DNA from: DATARN01 sp963851105
GTDB lineage: Bacteria > Actinomycetota > Acidimicrobiia > Acidimicrobiales > Palsa-688
NCBI GenBank assembly: GCA_963851105.1
Contig: CAWKNP010000005.1
Span: 1 to 64,000 of the forward strand
Direction of reading: 5' to 3'
Length of the DNA: 64,000 nt
Each line of letters begins with the position of its first letter. The stretch's first letter is position 1. This document shows, in pieces, positions 16,878 to 27,016 of the stretch. The position numbers were made by a program, and so were the translations under genes. The notes beneath the pieces are model-generated. The model saw only the letters and a list, made by a program, of their open reading frames with translations. It was not told where the DNA came from and searched no databases.

Positions 16878-18485
16878 ATGCGAAGCGCCCTCCTCGACCC
16901 CGAAGTCGCCTACCGGCGGCGGTGGCTGACCTTGCTGGTCCTCTGCATCAGCCTGATCGTGATCGTCCTCGACAACACGATCTTGAACGTTGCCATCCCG
17001 ACGCTGGCCCACCCGAGTGCCCAAGGCGGTCTCGGGGCCACGGCCAGCCAACTGCAGTGGACCGTCGACGCGTACACGCTGGTGTTCGCCGGGCTCCTGC
17101 TCACCGCCGGCAGCCTTGGTGACCGCTTCGGCCGGTACCGCTTCTTGGCCTTCGGCCTCGCGGTGTTCGGGATCGGCTCGGTCCTGTCGGCATTCGCGAC
17201 GTCGGCGAACATGTTGATCGGTACCCGGGCGATCATGGGTGTCGGCGGTGCGTTCATCATGCCGTCGACGTTGTCGATCATCACGAACGTGTTCACCGAT
17301 CCCGCGGAGCGGGGAAAGGCGATCGGCGTCTGGGCCGGCGTTTCCGCCCTGGGCCTGGGGTTGGGTCCGATCACTGGCGGCGTCCTGCTCGAACATTTCT
17401 GGTGGGGATCGATCTTCATGGTCAACGTGCCGATCGTCATCGCCGGCTTGATCCTGGGCTACCTGTTGGTCCCCGATTCCCGCGACCCGGCGCATCGCCC
17501 TCTCGATCCGTTCGGTGCCGTGTTGTCGATCCTGGCGCTGGGCGCGTTGCTGTGGTCGGTCATCGAGGGTCCCACGAGGGGCTGGACCTCGTCGACCATC
17601 GTGGCCGGTTTCGTCATCGGCGCGGCGTTGCTTGCGGTGTTCTTCGTCTGGGAGCTGAGGTCGAGATATCCGATGCTCGACATGCATTTTTTCCAGGACC
17701 CGCGGTTCAGTGCGGCCAGTGGGGCGATCACCTTGGTGTTCCTGGCGCTGTTCGGCACCCTGTTCCTGTTGACCCAGTACCTGCAGTCGGTGCTCGGCTA
17801 CTCCACCGTGGAAGCCGGCGCCGTGCTTCTGCCCCAGGCGGCGGCGATCATGGTGTTCGCACCCCTGTCCACGGTGTGGGTGCGGAAGCTGGGAAATAAG
17901 GTCGTCGTGTCCGTCGGGCTGGCATTAGTCACCCTGTCGTTGGCGTTGTTCACGACATTCCAGGCCCAAAGCAGCGTGATTCACGTGATAGCCATCACGG
18001 TGCTCATGGGCGTCGGCATGGCGAACGTGATGGCGCCGTGCACCGACTCGATCATGGGGTCGCTCCCGCGGGCCAAGGCGGGGGTCGGCTCGGCGGTGAA
18101 CGACACCACGCGGCAGATGGGTGGCGCCGTCGGCGTCGCCGTGTTCGGTTCGATCATGGCCAGCCATTTCACCTCGTCGATTACCTCGAGATTGGGCGGA
18201 CGCGTCCCCGGGCAGCTGCTGGGGGCGGTGCGCAACAACGTCGGTCAGGCCATCGGCATCGCCCACCAGTCATCGACTCCGGCCTCGCTGGCCGGTCAGA
18301 TCGCCAGCGCCGCCCGGCAAAGCTTCGTGAGCGGCCTCCATATCATCGGACTGGCGGCCGCGGCCGTAACCCTCCTTGCCGCGATCGGCGTCGTGCTGTT
18401 CCTGCCGGCGCGGGCCCGAGACCGTGAGCAGCCGGCGCCGACTTCACCGGCGCCGGCGCCCGTTGCGGTCGGCATCTCGTCGTGA
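16878..18485 (+). CDS. DHA2-family MFS efflux transporter
   Basis: A 535-residue exporter with about 14 membrane segments. Motifs parallel the pump at 4846: NTILNVAIPTL, LQWTVDAYTLVFAGLLLTAG, GSLGDRFGRYRFL and, late, MGSLPRAKAGVGSAVNDTTR. ATG 16878 is used because the next upstream in-frame start (16842) would include the operator palindrome. The stop overlaps the TetR GTG (GTGA), forming a two-gene operon. Substrates of such pumps are hydrophobic drugs or endogenous lipids; none can be assigned. Confidence 0.94.
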   Translation: MRSALLDPEVAYRRRWLTLLVLCISLIVIVLDNTILNVAIPTLAHPSAQGGLGATASQLQWTVDAYTLVFAGLLLTAGSLGDRFGRYRFLAFGLAVFGIGSVLSAFATSANMLIGTRAIMGVGGAFIMPSTLSIITNVFTDPAERGKAIGVWAGVSALGLGLGPITGGVLLEHFWWGSIFMVNVPIVIAGLILGYLLVPDSRDPAHRPLDPFGAVLSILALGALLWSVIEGPTRGWTSSTIVAGFVIGAALLAVFFVWELRSRYPMLDMHFFQDPRFSAASGAITLVFLALFGTLFLLTQYLQSVLGYSTVEAGAVLLPQAAAIMVFAPLSTVWVRKLGNKVVVSVGLALVTLSLALFTTFQAQSSVIHVIAITVLMGVGMANVMAPCTDSIMGSLPRAKAGVGSAVNDTTRQMGGAVGVAVFGSIMASHFTSSITSRLGGRVPGQLLGAVRNNVGQAIGIAHQSSTPASLAGQIASAARQSFVSGLHIIGLAAAAVTLLAAIGVVLFLPARARDREQPAPTSPAPAPVAVGISS

Positions 18486-19201
18486 CCGATGCCGCCCCGG
18501 TCGAGGCTGAAGAGGCCTGCCAGCGGCAGAGAGCGGGCCGCCACCGCGACCCGTCGCTGGACGAGGCGATCCTCGCGGCCACCCTCGCCATGTTCACCGA
18601 GCAGGGATTTGCCGGGGTGAGCATTGAGGGCGTGGCGGCTCGCGCCGGCGTCGCCAAGGCCACCATCTACCGGCGTTTCCCGACCAAGGTGGCACTCCTG
18701 GTCGAGGCGATCAAGGAAGGGGCCTGCTTCACCGACTACCTGCCCGACACCGGCGACGTGCGAAGCGACCTGGTCAACATGCTCACCAAGCTGATGGACA
18801 TCCTCCGCAGTGACCTCGGCCCTGTGCTGTCGGCGTTCGCAGCAGAACGCATCCGCTATCCCCTACTCGACGAGGAGTTCAAACGGTCGGTCATCGGCGC
18901 CAAGCGGGCTCACATCCGCTATCTCATTGCATCCGCGATCGAGCGTGGTGACCTCCCTGCCGATGTCGACGTCGAGATCGTCGCGGAGGCGGGGCCCGCG
19001 CTGCTCTGGCACCACGCCCTCAACGGCCTTCCCATCGCCGACGAGTTGCCCCGCCGGATCATCGACGTAGTCCTACCTCCCGCGGGTTGCCGAATTTCGT
19101 CGGGCGTGACCGCGGCGCAGGCGCCGGTAGGCCGGGGCTTACGAACCCGTGGTCATCCATCCGCCGACCAACTCGGCCGTCCGCACGATGATGTGCTCTA
19201 A
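18482..19201 (+). CDS. TetR-family transcriptional regulator
   Basis: A 239-residue TetR-type repressor starting at GTG 18482, overlapping the transporter stop by four bases. The helix-turn-helix is at about 25-72 with GVAKATIYRRFPTKVALLV. The domain end ADELPRRIIDVVLPPAG corresponds to the end of the TetR at 4210. About 35 further residues (SSGVTAAQAPVGRG onward) are non-family tail, 63 bases of which overlap the convergent phosphotransferase gene. It probably represses its own operon through 16846-16860. Confidence 0.9.
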   Translation: MTDAAPVEAEEACQRQRAGRHRDPSLDEAILAATLAMFTEQGFAGVSIEGVAARAGVAKATIYRRFPTKVALLVEAIKEGACFTDYLPDTGDVRSDLVNMLTKLMDILRSDLGPVLSAFAAERIRYPLLDEEFKRSVIGAKRAHIRYLIASAIERGDLPADVDVEIVAEAGPALLWHHALNGLPIADELPRRIIDVVLPPAGCRISSGVTAAQAPVGRGLRTRGHPSADQLGRPHDDVL

Positions 19202-20131
19202 GCCCGGTTGCCGCACCGCAAGGGTCAAGTTGAGTTGATGGAGGCGCCTTGCCACCATCAGTGCCGTCAGGAGCTCGGGCTCAAGCTCGGGCCATGGGCG
19301 GATTTCCTGGTAGCCGGCCCGAAAGTTGTCGGTGATCTCCTCGCCGTTGCCAAAGCGGCGCAGGGACGCCAGCGTGATGGCAAGGTCCTGGACGTCGAAG
19401 CCCCACACCAGGTCCTGGAAGTCAAAGGGCACCAGCCGGTTGTGACGGACCATCACGTTGTGCGGGGTGAGATCCCCGTGCAACAGATGGGGTTGGTGTC
19501 GTGGATGGCGCCATAAGTCATCGAGCGTGGCTTGGGCGCGCCGCACGGCGTCGTCGAACAGTGTGGCGTAGGTCCCAGCGAGCTCGAGGAGTCGGTTGGG
19601 GATCCGCCAGTAAAGGACCTGATCGGCCACCAGCACCGGTGGCGGGACGTTGGAGCCGGCGGTGACGGTGCCGGCGGCGGCGTGCTCATGCAGCCGCGCC
19701 GCCACCGATCCCAACGCGCCGGCCCGGCGCGGCGTCATGGCCTCGCTGAGCGTTCGTCCACTGATCCAGCCAAACATCATGCACAGCCGGTCCCCGGGTA
19801 CTCCAAGATGGCCTTGGCGAACAACCGGGGAGGCGTTCGTGGCCGGGACCACCTCAGGCACCTCGACGACAGCGTCGTCTCGGAGGGCGGTGATCCACGC
19901 CGCTTCCACCACCTCGGTCTCGTCGGTGTGGATTCTCAATGCGGAGCCGACTCGAAGGGCAAAGCGCCGACCGTCGGAACCGTCGACTCGAAACACGGTG
20001 TTGAACGAACGGCCGGCCAGGGAGCACCGGGACCGCTCGGGTGACAGCCCGTACTGCTCCAGAGCAGCGAGCGCGAGGAGGCGTAGGCGCCCGACCTGTC
20101 CTGCCGGCGTCAGATCGTCAAAGCGCCGCAC
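19139..20131 (-). CDS. Aminoglycoside/choline-kinase-like phosphotransferase (APH family)
   Basis: A 330-residue protein of the protein-kinase-like phosphotransferase superfamily, from GTG 20131. The catalytic loop LLHGDLTPHNVMV (Asp and Asn) and the metal site PFDFQDLVWGFDVQDLAI are intact. FNTVFRVDG and RFALRVGS near the N terminus correspond to the nucleotide-binding lobe. Family members phosphorylate aminoglycosides, choline, homoserine or similar small molecules, and genome context gives no clue to which. Its 3' end overlaps the TetR gene convergently. Confidence 0.87.
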   Translation of the reverse strand: MRRFDDLTPAGQVGRLRLLALAALEQYGLSPERSRCSLAGRSFNTVFRVDGSDGRRFALRVGSALRIHTDETEVVEAAWITALRDDAVVEVPEVVPATNASPVVRQGHLGVPGDRLCMMFGWISGRTLSEAMTPRRAGALGSVAARLHEHAAAGTVTAGSNVPPPVLVADQVLYWRIPNRLLELAGTYATLFDDAVRRAQATLDDLWRHPRHQPHLLHGDLTPHNVMVRHNRLVPFDFQDLVWGFDVQDLAITLASLRRFGNGEEITDNFRAGYQEIRPWPELEPELLTALMVARRLHQLNLTLAVRQPGLEHIIVRTAELVGGWMTTGS

Positions 20132-20338
20132 GAGTCTCCACTATGGCGCGAGTAGGTGTTCGCGGCGAGGGTGGCCGGGCTTCGACCGGCGCCACGTCCC
20201 GGCGGGGACTAGTTCCTCGGAACCAGGGCAAATGATCAGTCTGGGCCAGAGACAGGCGGCGTCGTACGACGCAAAGTGTTCAGGGCACACCCAGTCGGAA
20301 GTCCCGGCTGTCCGCTGGTGCCGGGACGGGACTCAGAC

Positions 20339-23110
20339 GTGCGCAGGACATCGGCCCCCTGGCCACCGTCGCGATGGAGTCGCTCGCATATTCGTCCCGC
20401 CCATGGTGCGGTATGGATCGCCCTCGCTGCCATCTTGGCGCTCTTCGTGCTGCCCATGTCGTCCGCAGGGGCAGGGTCGGGGGGGATTGTGGTGGCGTGG
20501 GGGGACAACGCCCAGGCTCAGAGCACCCCCCCAACCGGGTTGAGCGGAGTGGTCGCCATCGCGGCCGGGTTCTACCACGGCCTGGCTGTCAAAGCGGACG
20601 GAACGGTCATCGGGTGGGGGCTCAACACGTCGGGCCAGATCACCATCCCGCAAGGATTGACCGGCGTGACAGCGGTGGCGGCGGGCTACGGGCACAGCCT
20701 GGCGCTCAAGTCGGATGGGACGGTCGTTGCTTGGGGGGACAATTTCTACGGTCAGGCGACGGTCCCCGAGGGGCTCAGTGGGGTCACCGCCATCGCCGCG
20801 GGCGCCCAGTACAGCCTGGCCCTCCGGTCAGACGGGACCATCGCCGCCTGGGGCGATCCCGGCTTCGGCCAGACGACGGTGCCTGACATCAGCGGGATAA
20901 CCGCCATCGCCGCGGGAGGAGATCACAACCTCGCACTTTTGAAAAATGGCTCCGTCGTGGCATGGGGGGACAACAGCTCGGGCGAATCGACCGTTCCTCC
21001 GGAGTTGGGCGGCCCCGCCCAGGGAACCATCCCACCGAGCCCGGCCGTCGCCACCGCCATCGCGGCAGGCATCGGGCACAGCCTGGCCGTGGTCAACAGC
21101 GGCGTGGTGGCCTGGGGCAACAACGCGTCAGGACAGGCAACCGTGCCTCGCGGACTGACCGGTGTGCAGGCGGTGGCTGCCGGTGCCGGCTTCAGCCTGG
21201 CGCTCAAGTCCGATGGCACCGTGGTGGGCTGGGGTGGCGGCTCGCGTGGCGTGCCCGCCCGCCTGGGCGGCGTGTTCGCCATTGCCGCCAAATACGGCTA
21301 CAGCGCAGCGCTCGAGAATCCTCCGGTCGTTACCGACACCACCGCGCCGGTGCTGGCGCTGCCCGGCAATATCAACGCTGTGGCCACCTCTGGCTCCGGC
21401 GCCGTCGTGACCTACAAGTACTCGGCCCGCGACATCGATGACGCGGTCGCCGCCTCCTCGTGTTTGCCCGCTTCGGGGAGCCTTTTCCGGGTGGGGAAGA
21501 CCACGGTCAGGTGCTCTGCCACCGACACAAACGGCAATACTTCGAACGGCCGGTTCACGGTGACGGTAGCCCCGCCCATCCCCCCGATGACCTCAACGTC
21601 GTCGCCGCTCAGCACGACGACTACGTCGACCACGAGCACCACCCGGCCGGTGGTCTCCGGCCCGACGACGACCACTCCCCGCCGGTCGCTGGTGCCGACG
21701 AGCACCAGCACGACCACCTCTGTGGTGCCCGCTGCGCCCGTGGCCCCGCCGGGGATCGGCGGCCCAGTTGTCCCGCCGGCGCCGCCGCGGCCGCCGGCGG
21801 TGCGAACCAGCCTCATCGCCGTCGGCCCCGACCGCCATGGCCAGGGGCCCGCGGGCAGCGACCTGCACGTGTCGGGGGGCGGGTACTCCACCTGCCATAC
21901 GGTCTATTTCTGGTTCGACGGCGCGCGGATCGGCTCGGCCCAGCCCGACACCCGGGGAAATGTCGCGGAAAGCGGATTGTCGGCGCCCGGCGACGCCCGG
22001 GTCGGCAGTCACCGGGTTGCCAGTTCCTGCGATGCCGCCGGCAAGAGCGTCGTGAAGGTCGCCACGTTCAAGGTGCTGGCGTCGTCGGCTCACCGCAGCG
22101 CCTTCGTGACGTCGATTCCCAATCCCGGCCAGATATCGACCAATCCCGCGGTCCTGGCCGTCAGCGTGGGGGTGGCACTGGCGATCATCCCCCTGCTGGC
22201 CTTCCCGTCGCAGTTGTTCAACTCGACGCTCCAGGAGAACTACGAAGAGGTCAGCGGCTGGTTCCGCCGCCCGGCCCGTAAGCCGGCGAAGGCCCGAAAG
22301 CCGGCGAGCCGGGCGACCCAGGCGGCGGAATTCTCGGGGTTCCTGGCGGCGGGAGCCGTGCTGTACGGCCTCCTGACGCCGGGCTTCGGCTTCAACCGCA
22401 CCTCTTTGGCACTGGGTCTCGGGTTGGGCTTGGCCTTGCTGGTCATCTGTGTGGGTTTCAGTGTGCCGACGCTCAGCTACATGCGCCGCCGCTTCCATGA
22501 ACGGGGCCGGCTACAGATCCTGCCCGGCACCATCGTGATCGCTGCAGTGTGTGTCGGCCTTTCCCGGCTGTTGCATTTCCAGCCCGGTGCGTTGTACGGC
22601 CTGCTGGCGGTGTTCGCCTTCGGTCGGGACCTCGATGCGAAGCGCAAGGGCCGCCTGACCGCCGTGTCGGCCATCTTCATCCTGACCGTCGCCGTCGCCG
22701 CCTGGTTCATCCGGGTGCCCGTGGCCGCGGCCGCCGGCCGCCCGGGAGCAGGCTTGGGCCTGCTCGTCGCCGATGCCGCCCTCTCCGCGGTGTTCCTGCT
22801 CGGGCTCGAGAGTCTGGTGGTCAGCCTGCTGCCACTGCGGTTCCTCGACGGCAGCAAGGTCATGGCGTGGAGCCGCCTGGCTTGGGCGGGGCTGTTCGGC
22901 TTCGGCCTGTTCGCGGTCGTGCACGTCCTGCTGCGCCCGGGCAGCGGCTACGTCGGCCACACCACCGGCGGGTCGATGCTCGTGGTGGTGGCGTTCTACG
23001 TCGCATTCGGCCTGCTGTCGGTGGGCCTGTGGGCCTACTTCCGGTTCCGTCACCACCCCGAGACCGACTTCTCGCCCCAGGAGGGAATGATGGTGGGACT
23101 GACCGAGTAA
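20339..23110 (+). CDS. RCC1-repeat/HYR-domain protein with a polytopic membrane C-terminus
   Basis: A 923-residue protein; GTG 20339 with a GGGACGGGA ribosome site precedes a signal/anchor segment (about 26-45). Residues about 50-335 hold at least six RCC1-type units marked by VVAWGDN, GLTGVTAVAAG and HSLALKSDGTV, which form a beta-propeller. A HYR module follows (TTAPVLALPGNI to TVRCSATDTNGNTS), then a Thr/Ser/Pro linker and an Ig-like module with two cysteines. From about 600 there are seven or so membrane helices, starting LAVSVGVALAIIPLLAF. The layout suggests an exposed binding head on a membrane base; the ligand is unknown. Confidence 0.82.
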   Translation: MRRTSAPWPPSRWSRSHIRPAHGAVWIALAAILALFVLPMSSAGAGSGGIVVAWGDNAQAQSTPPTGLSGVVAIAAGFYHGLAVKADGTVIGWGLNTSGQITIPQGLTGVTAVAAGYGHSLALKSDGTVVAWGDNFYGQATVPEGLSGVTAIAAGAQYSLALRSDGTIAAWGDPGFGQTTVPDISGITAIAAGGDHNLALLKNGSVVAWGDNSSGESTVPPELGGPAQGTIPPSPAVATAIAAGIGHSLAVVNSGVVAWGNNASGQATVPRGLTGVQAVAAGAGFSLALKSDGTVVGWGGGSRGVPARLGGVFAIAAKYGYSAALENPPVVTDTTAPVLALPGNINAVATSGSGAVVTYKYSARDIDDAVAASSCLPASGSLFRVGKTTVRCSATDTNGNTSNGRFTVTVAPPIPPMTSTSSPLSTTTTSTTSTTRPVVSGPTTTTPRRSLVPTSTSTTTSVVPAAPVAPPGIGGPVVPPAPPRPPAVRTSLIAVGPDRHGQGPAGSDLHVSGGGYSTCHTVYFWFDGARIGSAQPDTRGNVAESGLSAPGDARVGSHRVASSCDAAGKSVVKVATFKVLASSAHRSAFVTSIPNPGQISTNPAVLAVSVGVALAIIPLLAFPSQLFNSTLQENYEEVSGWFRRPARKPAKARKPASRATQAAEFSGFLAAGAVLYGLLTPGFGFNRTSLALGLGLGLALLVICVGFSVPTLSYMRRRFHERGRLQILPGTIVIAAVCVGLSRLLHFQPGALYGLLAVFAFGRDLDAKRKGRLTAVSAIFILTVAVAAWFIRVPVAAAAGRPGAGLGLLVADAALSAVFLLGLESLVVSLLPLRFLDGSKVMAWSRLAWAGLFGFGLFAVVHVLLRPGSGYVGHTTGGSMLVVVAFYVAFGLLSVGLWAYFRFRHHPETDFSPQEGMMVGLTE

Positions 23111-23336
23111 CGGCCACCACCAAACTACGCGTGAAACGAATGGCCACGCCGGTGTTCGACTCGGTCATCCTGAACCTGAGGGAATCGCCAGGTGCAACCT
23201 GCAAGCCGGCGAAAGCCGAAGTCCCGCTCCTCCCTGCAGGGCGCGTAACACCGAAGGCGCGCCAAGGCGGTCCCTGCAGCGCGTCGATCTGACCGTCACA
23301 CCGGTGCGGCATACTCGGCCCAGAGAGGATGATTGC
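23111..23336. other. Intergenic region upstream of recC
   Basis: A 226-base gap between the RCC1 protein gene and recC. It holds the recC ribosome site AGAGAGGA (23322-23329) and presumably the recCBD promoter. Short GC-rich repeats (CCCTGCAG at two places) are present, but no gene is seen. Confidence 0.4.
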
Positions 23337-26300
23337 GTGCTGCACCTTCACCGAGCAGAGCGGGCCGACCGCCTCGTCGAGGCACTGTGTGATGTCGTCG
23401 ACTCGCCACTCGCCGATCCGCTGGTGGCCGAAGTCGTGTCGGTGCCGACACGCGGCGTCGAGCGCTGGCTGGCCCAGTGCCTGTCGACCCGCCTGGGCGC
23501 CGCGCCCCTTCGGGGCGACGGTGTGTGCGCCAACTTCGACTTTCCCTTCCCCGGACGGCTGATCGGCTCTGTCGTGGCGACCGTGGCCGGCATCGACGCT
23601 GAGACCGATCCATGGTTGCCCGAGCGATCGGTGTGGCCGCTGCTGGGTGTGGTCGATGAGTGCCTGGCCGAGCCATGGCTGGTCTCGCTGGCGGCCCACT
23701 TCGGGGCCAATGAGAGCGAGGGCGACTCGGAGTGGCGGTCGCGGCGGTTCACCACGATCCGCCACATCGCCGACCTCTTCGACCGCTATGCCATCCACCG
23801 CCCCGAGATGCTGTGCGCCTGGGCGGCGGGGGCCTGCGGAGCCGTCGGCGGCCGACAGCGGGATGGCCGGCGCAGCGGGTGGTGTACGCCCGGCGGACAC
23901 CGACGGCTACGGGCGCCTCCTCCCGGTCGACACCGCCTGGCAGGCGGAGTTGTGGCGTCGCTTGCGGGTCCGAATCGCCGTCCCGAGCCCGGCCGAGCGT
24001 CTGGCACGCGCCTGTGACCGCCTCAGCGCCGGGCAAGCCCCGGTCGAGTTGCCCCACCGCCTGTCGCTGTTCGGCCTGACCCGGCTGCCGGTGAGCTACG
24101 TCCGGGTGCTTCAGGCGCTGTCGCGAGAACGCGATGTGCACCTGTTCCTCCTCCACCCGTCGCCGGTCCTCTGGGCCAGGATGGCCGAAAGCGCCGGCGA
24201 CGCGCATCCGCGGGCCGTTCGACGCCAGGACGATCCCACCGCCACCCTGCCGCATCACCCGCTGCTGGCGTCATGGGGCCAAGACGCCCGGGAGATGCAG
24301 CTGCTCCTCACCGCCGGCGATGGTCATGTCCCCACGCTGCGACGACCACCGGACGGGCCAGCAGTTGACGGGGACTCTCCTGCAGCGCATCCAGGCCGAC
24401 GTGCGCGCGGACCGAGCGCCCATGGGCATCCCGCTTCCCGGCGAGGCGGATCGCCGGCCCGTGCTTGCGAGCGGTGATCACAGCATTCAGGTTCACGCCT
24501 GTCATGGCCTGTCGCGCCAGGTCGAGGTCATGCGCGACGCCATTGTCCATTTACTCAGCGCCGACGCGACCCTCGAGCCCCGTGACGTGATTGTGATGTG
24601 CCCGGATATCGAGACCTTCGCGCCGCTCATTCACGCGACCTTCGGAGCGGGCGATGGCGACGACGCCGCCGAGAACACCTCGGCGCCTACCGGGGAGACG
24701 CAACCACCCGACCTTCGGGTCCGCCTTGCCGACCGATCGCTGCGCCAGACGAATTCCGTCCTCGGGGTGATCGCGGAGTTGCTCGACCTGGCGTCGGCGC
24801 GCCTCACCGCTCCCCAGGTCCTCGATCTGGCCAGCCGGGAGCCGGTGCGCCGGCGCTTCGGGCTTGATGACGAGGACTTGGCCCGCCTGGACGAATGGGT
24901 TGGCGCCACCGGCGTCCGATGGGGCTTCGACGCCGCCCACCGCGAGCCGTTCAAGCTCGGGTGGCTGGGAGCCAACACCTGGCGGGCAGGCCTCGACCGG
25001 GTCCTCCTCGGCGTCGCCATGGCGGAGGAAGGACAACGCCTGGTCGGCGGCGTCCTCCCCCTCGACGACGTCGGCAGCGGAGACATCGACCTGGCCGGCC
25101 GCTTCGCCGAGTTCATCGACCGCCTGCAAACCACCATCGCCGGATTCAACCAGCCCAAGCCGCTGGCGGCATGGGCGGATGCCCTTACTGCGGCAGCCGC
25201 TGCTCTGACAGATACGACCGATGCCGACAGCTGGCAGCGAATCCAACTTCAGGGCCTCGTCGATGACGCGGTCAACGAAGCCACCGCCGCCGGCCTGGTC
25301 AACCCGTCGCCGCTCACCCTTCCCGAGATCCGGGCCCTCTTGGGCGACCGGCTGCGGGGCCGCCCGACTCGCGCCAACTTCCGCACCGGTCATCTCACCA
25401 TATGCACGCTCGTTCCCATGCGGTCCGTGCCGCATCGGGTCATCTGCCTTCTCGGTCTTGACGACGGGGTGTTTCCCCGCCACGCAGGGCGAGATGGTGA
25501 CGACATCGTCGGCCGCGACCCGCACATCGGCGACCGCGACTCGCGCATCGAAGACCGTCAGCTCCTGCTCGATGCGCTCTTGGCGGCCACCGAGCACCTC
25601 GTCGTCACCTACGCCGGCCGTGACGAGCGCACCAACGCCGAGCGACCCCCGGCAGTCCCAGTTGGTGAGCTGCTCGATGTCATCGACCGCACGGTCCGCC
25701 TCGCACCGCCCGATTGGGAGACCACGACCGCGACCGGGCCCGCAGCGGGCGAGCAACCCGGGCGCGACGCCGCCACCGCCCGCACCCGGGTCGTCGTCCA
25801 CCACCCCCTCCAACCGTTCGACGGGCGCAACTTCACCAGAGGAGCGCTCGTCGCCGAGCGGGTATGGAGCTTCGACCCTGTCGCCCTCGAAGGCGCACGC
25901 TCCCTGACGCGGCAGCGGTTGGTCGCGCCACCCTTTCTCGCTGGTCCGTTACCGGCTGACCGCAACGACCTGGTCGAGCTCGACCAGCTGGTGCGTTTCG
26001 TACAGCACCCCGTCAACGCCTTCTTGCGCCGCCGCCTGGGCCTCACCTTGAGCGACCGGAGCGATGATGTCGGCTCCGCCGTCCCCATCGAACTCGATGC
26101 TCTCGAACAGTGGGGCGTCGGTCAGCGCCTGCTCGACGCCCGCTTGGCGGGCTCTGACGTTCAAGCGTGTCTCGACGCCGAGCGAGCCCGGGGGATCTTG
26201 CCACCGGGGGCCCTGGCGTCGCCGGTCCTCGACAAGGTCTGGCCCATCGTGGAGAGTCTCGTTCGGGCGACCGAATCCCTTGCCGGCGGATCGGGGGATG

Positions 26301-27016
26301 TGGGTTCGCTCGAAGTCAATGTTCGCCTACCCGACGGCCGCTTGCTGGTGGGAACCGTGGCCGGAGTCGGGGGGAAGCTGTTGCGGAGCGTCACCTACTC
26401 CCGGGTCGGAGCCAAACACCGGCTGGCGGGGTGGGCCCGGTTCCTGGCGCTGTCGGCGGCTCATCCCGAGCGCCAGTTCGAAGCTGTGACGATCGGCCGC
26501 AGCCGTTCGGGCGCGCCGCGGGGAAGCCAGGTGACGGTCGCGCACCTCGCCGCATTCGCACCCGCCTTGGGGGCGTGCGCCGCCACTTCAAGCACCGCCG
26601 CCGCCCTCGCCGTCGCCAGCCCCGCCGCCCCGGGGGCCACCGAGGCCCGCCGAGACATCGCCCTCCGCCACCTGGTTCCCCTTGTCGAGCTCTACGACCG
26701 AGGGATGCAAGAGCCGTTGCCCTTGTACTGCCAGACCTCCGCGGCCTATGCGGAGGCTGTGGCCAAGCGCCGGCGACCGGACGCCGCCGCCCGCAAGGCG
26801 TGGGAGTCGAGCTGGGAGTACGACAAGGAGGATAAGGAGCTCAGCCACCAACTCGTGCTCGGGGGCATCCGTTCGCTCGATGCGGTGTTGGCCGCGCTAC
26901 CCCACGGCGACGAGTGCGGCCCCGGCTGGGCCGTAGATGAGACGACGCGCTTCGGGCTCTTGGCCCACCGCCTGTGGGATGGCCTGTTGCAATCCGAGGA
27001 GCTGATCGACAAATGA
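23337..27016 (+). pseudogene. recC: RecC, exodeoxyribonuclease V gamma subunit, interrupted by two apparent frameshifts
   Basis: RecC-like sequence continues through three reading frames. Frame one starts at GTG 23337 (RAERADRLVEALCDVV, then VPTRGVERWLAQ, then FPGRLIGS) and is lost after MLCAWAAG near 23830. The second frame carries TAWQAELWRRLRVRIAVP and LSLFGLTRLPVSYVRVLQAL up to about 24335. The third carries the rest, including VICLLGLDDGVFPRHAG, to the stop at 27016. Each change is cured by removing one base, near 23830-23884 (a GGGGG run) and 24330-24345 (a CCCC run). RecC holds the Chi-recognition channel of RecBCD. The stop overlaps the recB ATG (ATGA). Either real inactivation or homopolymer errors; intact recB and recD favour errors. 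Confidence 0.82.
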
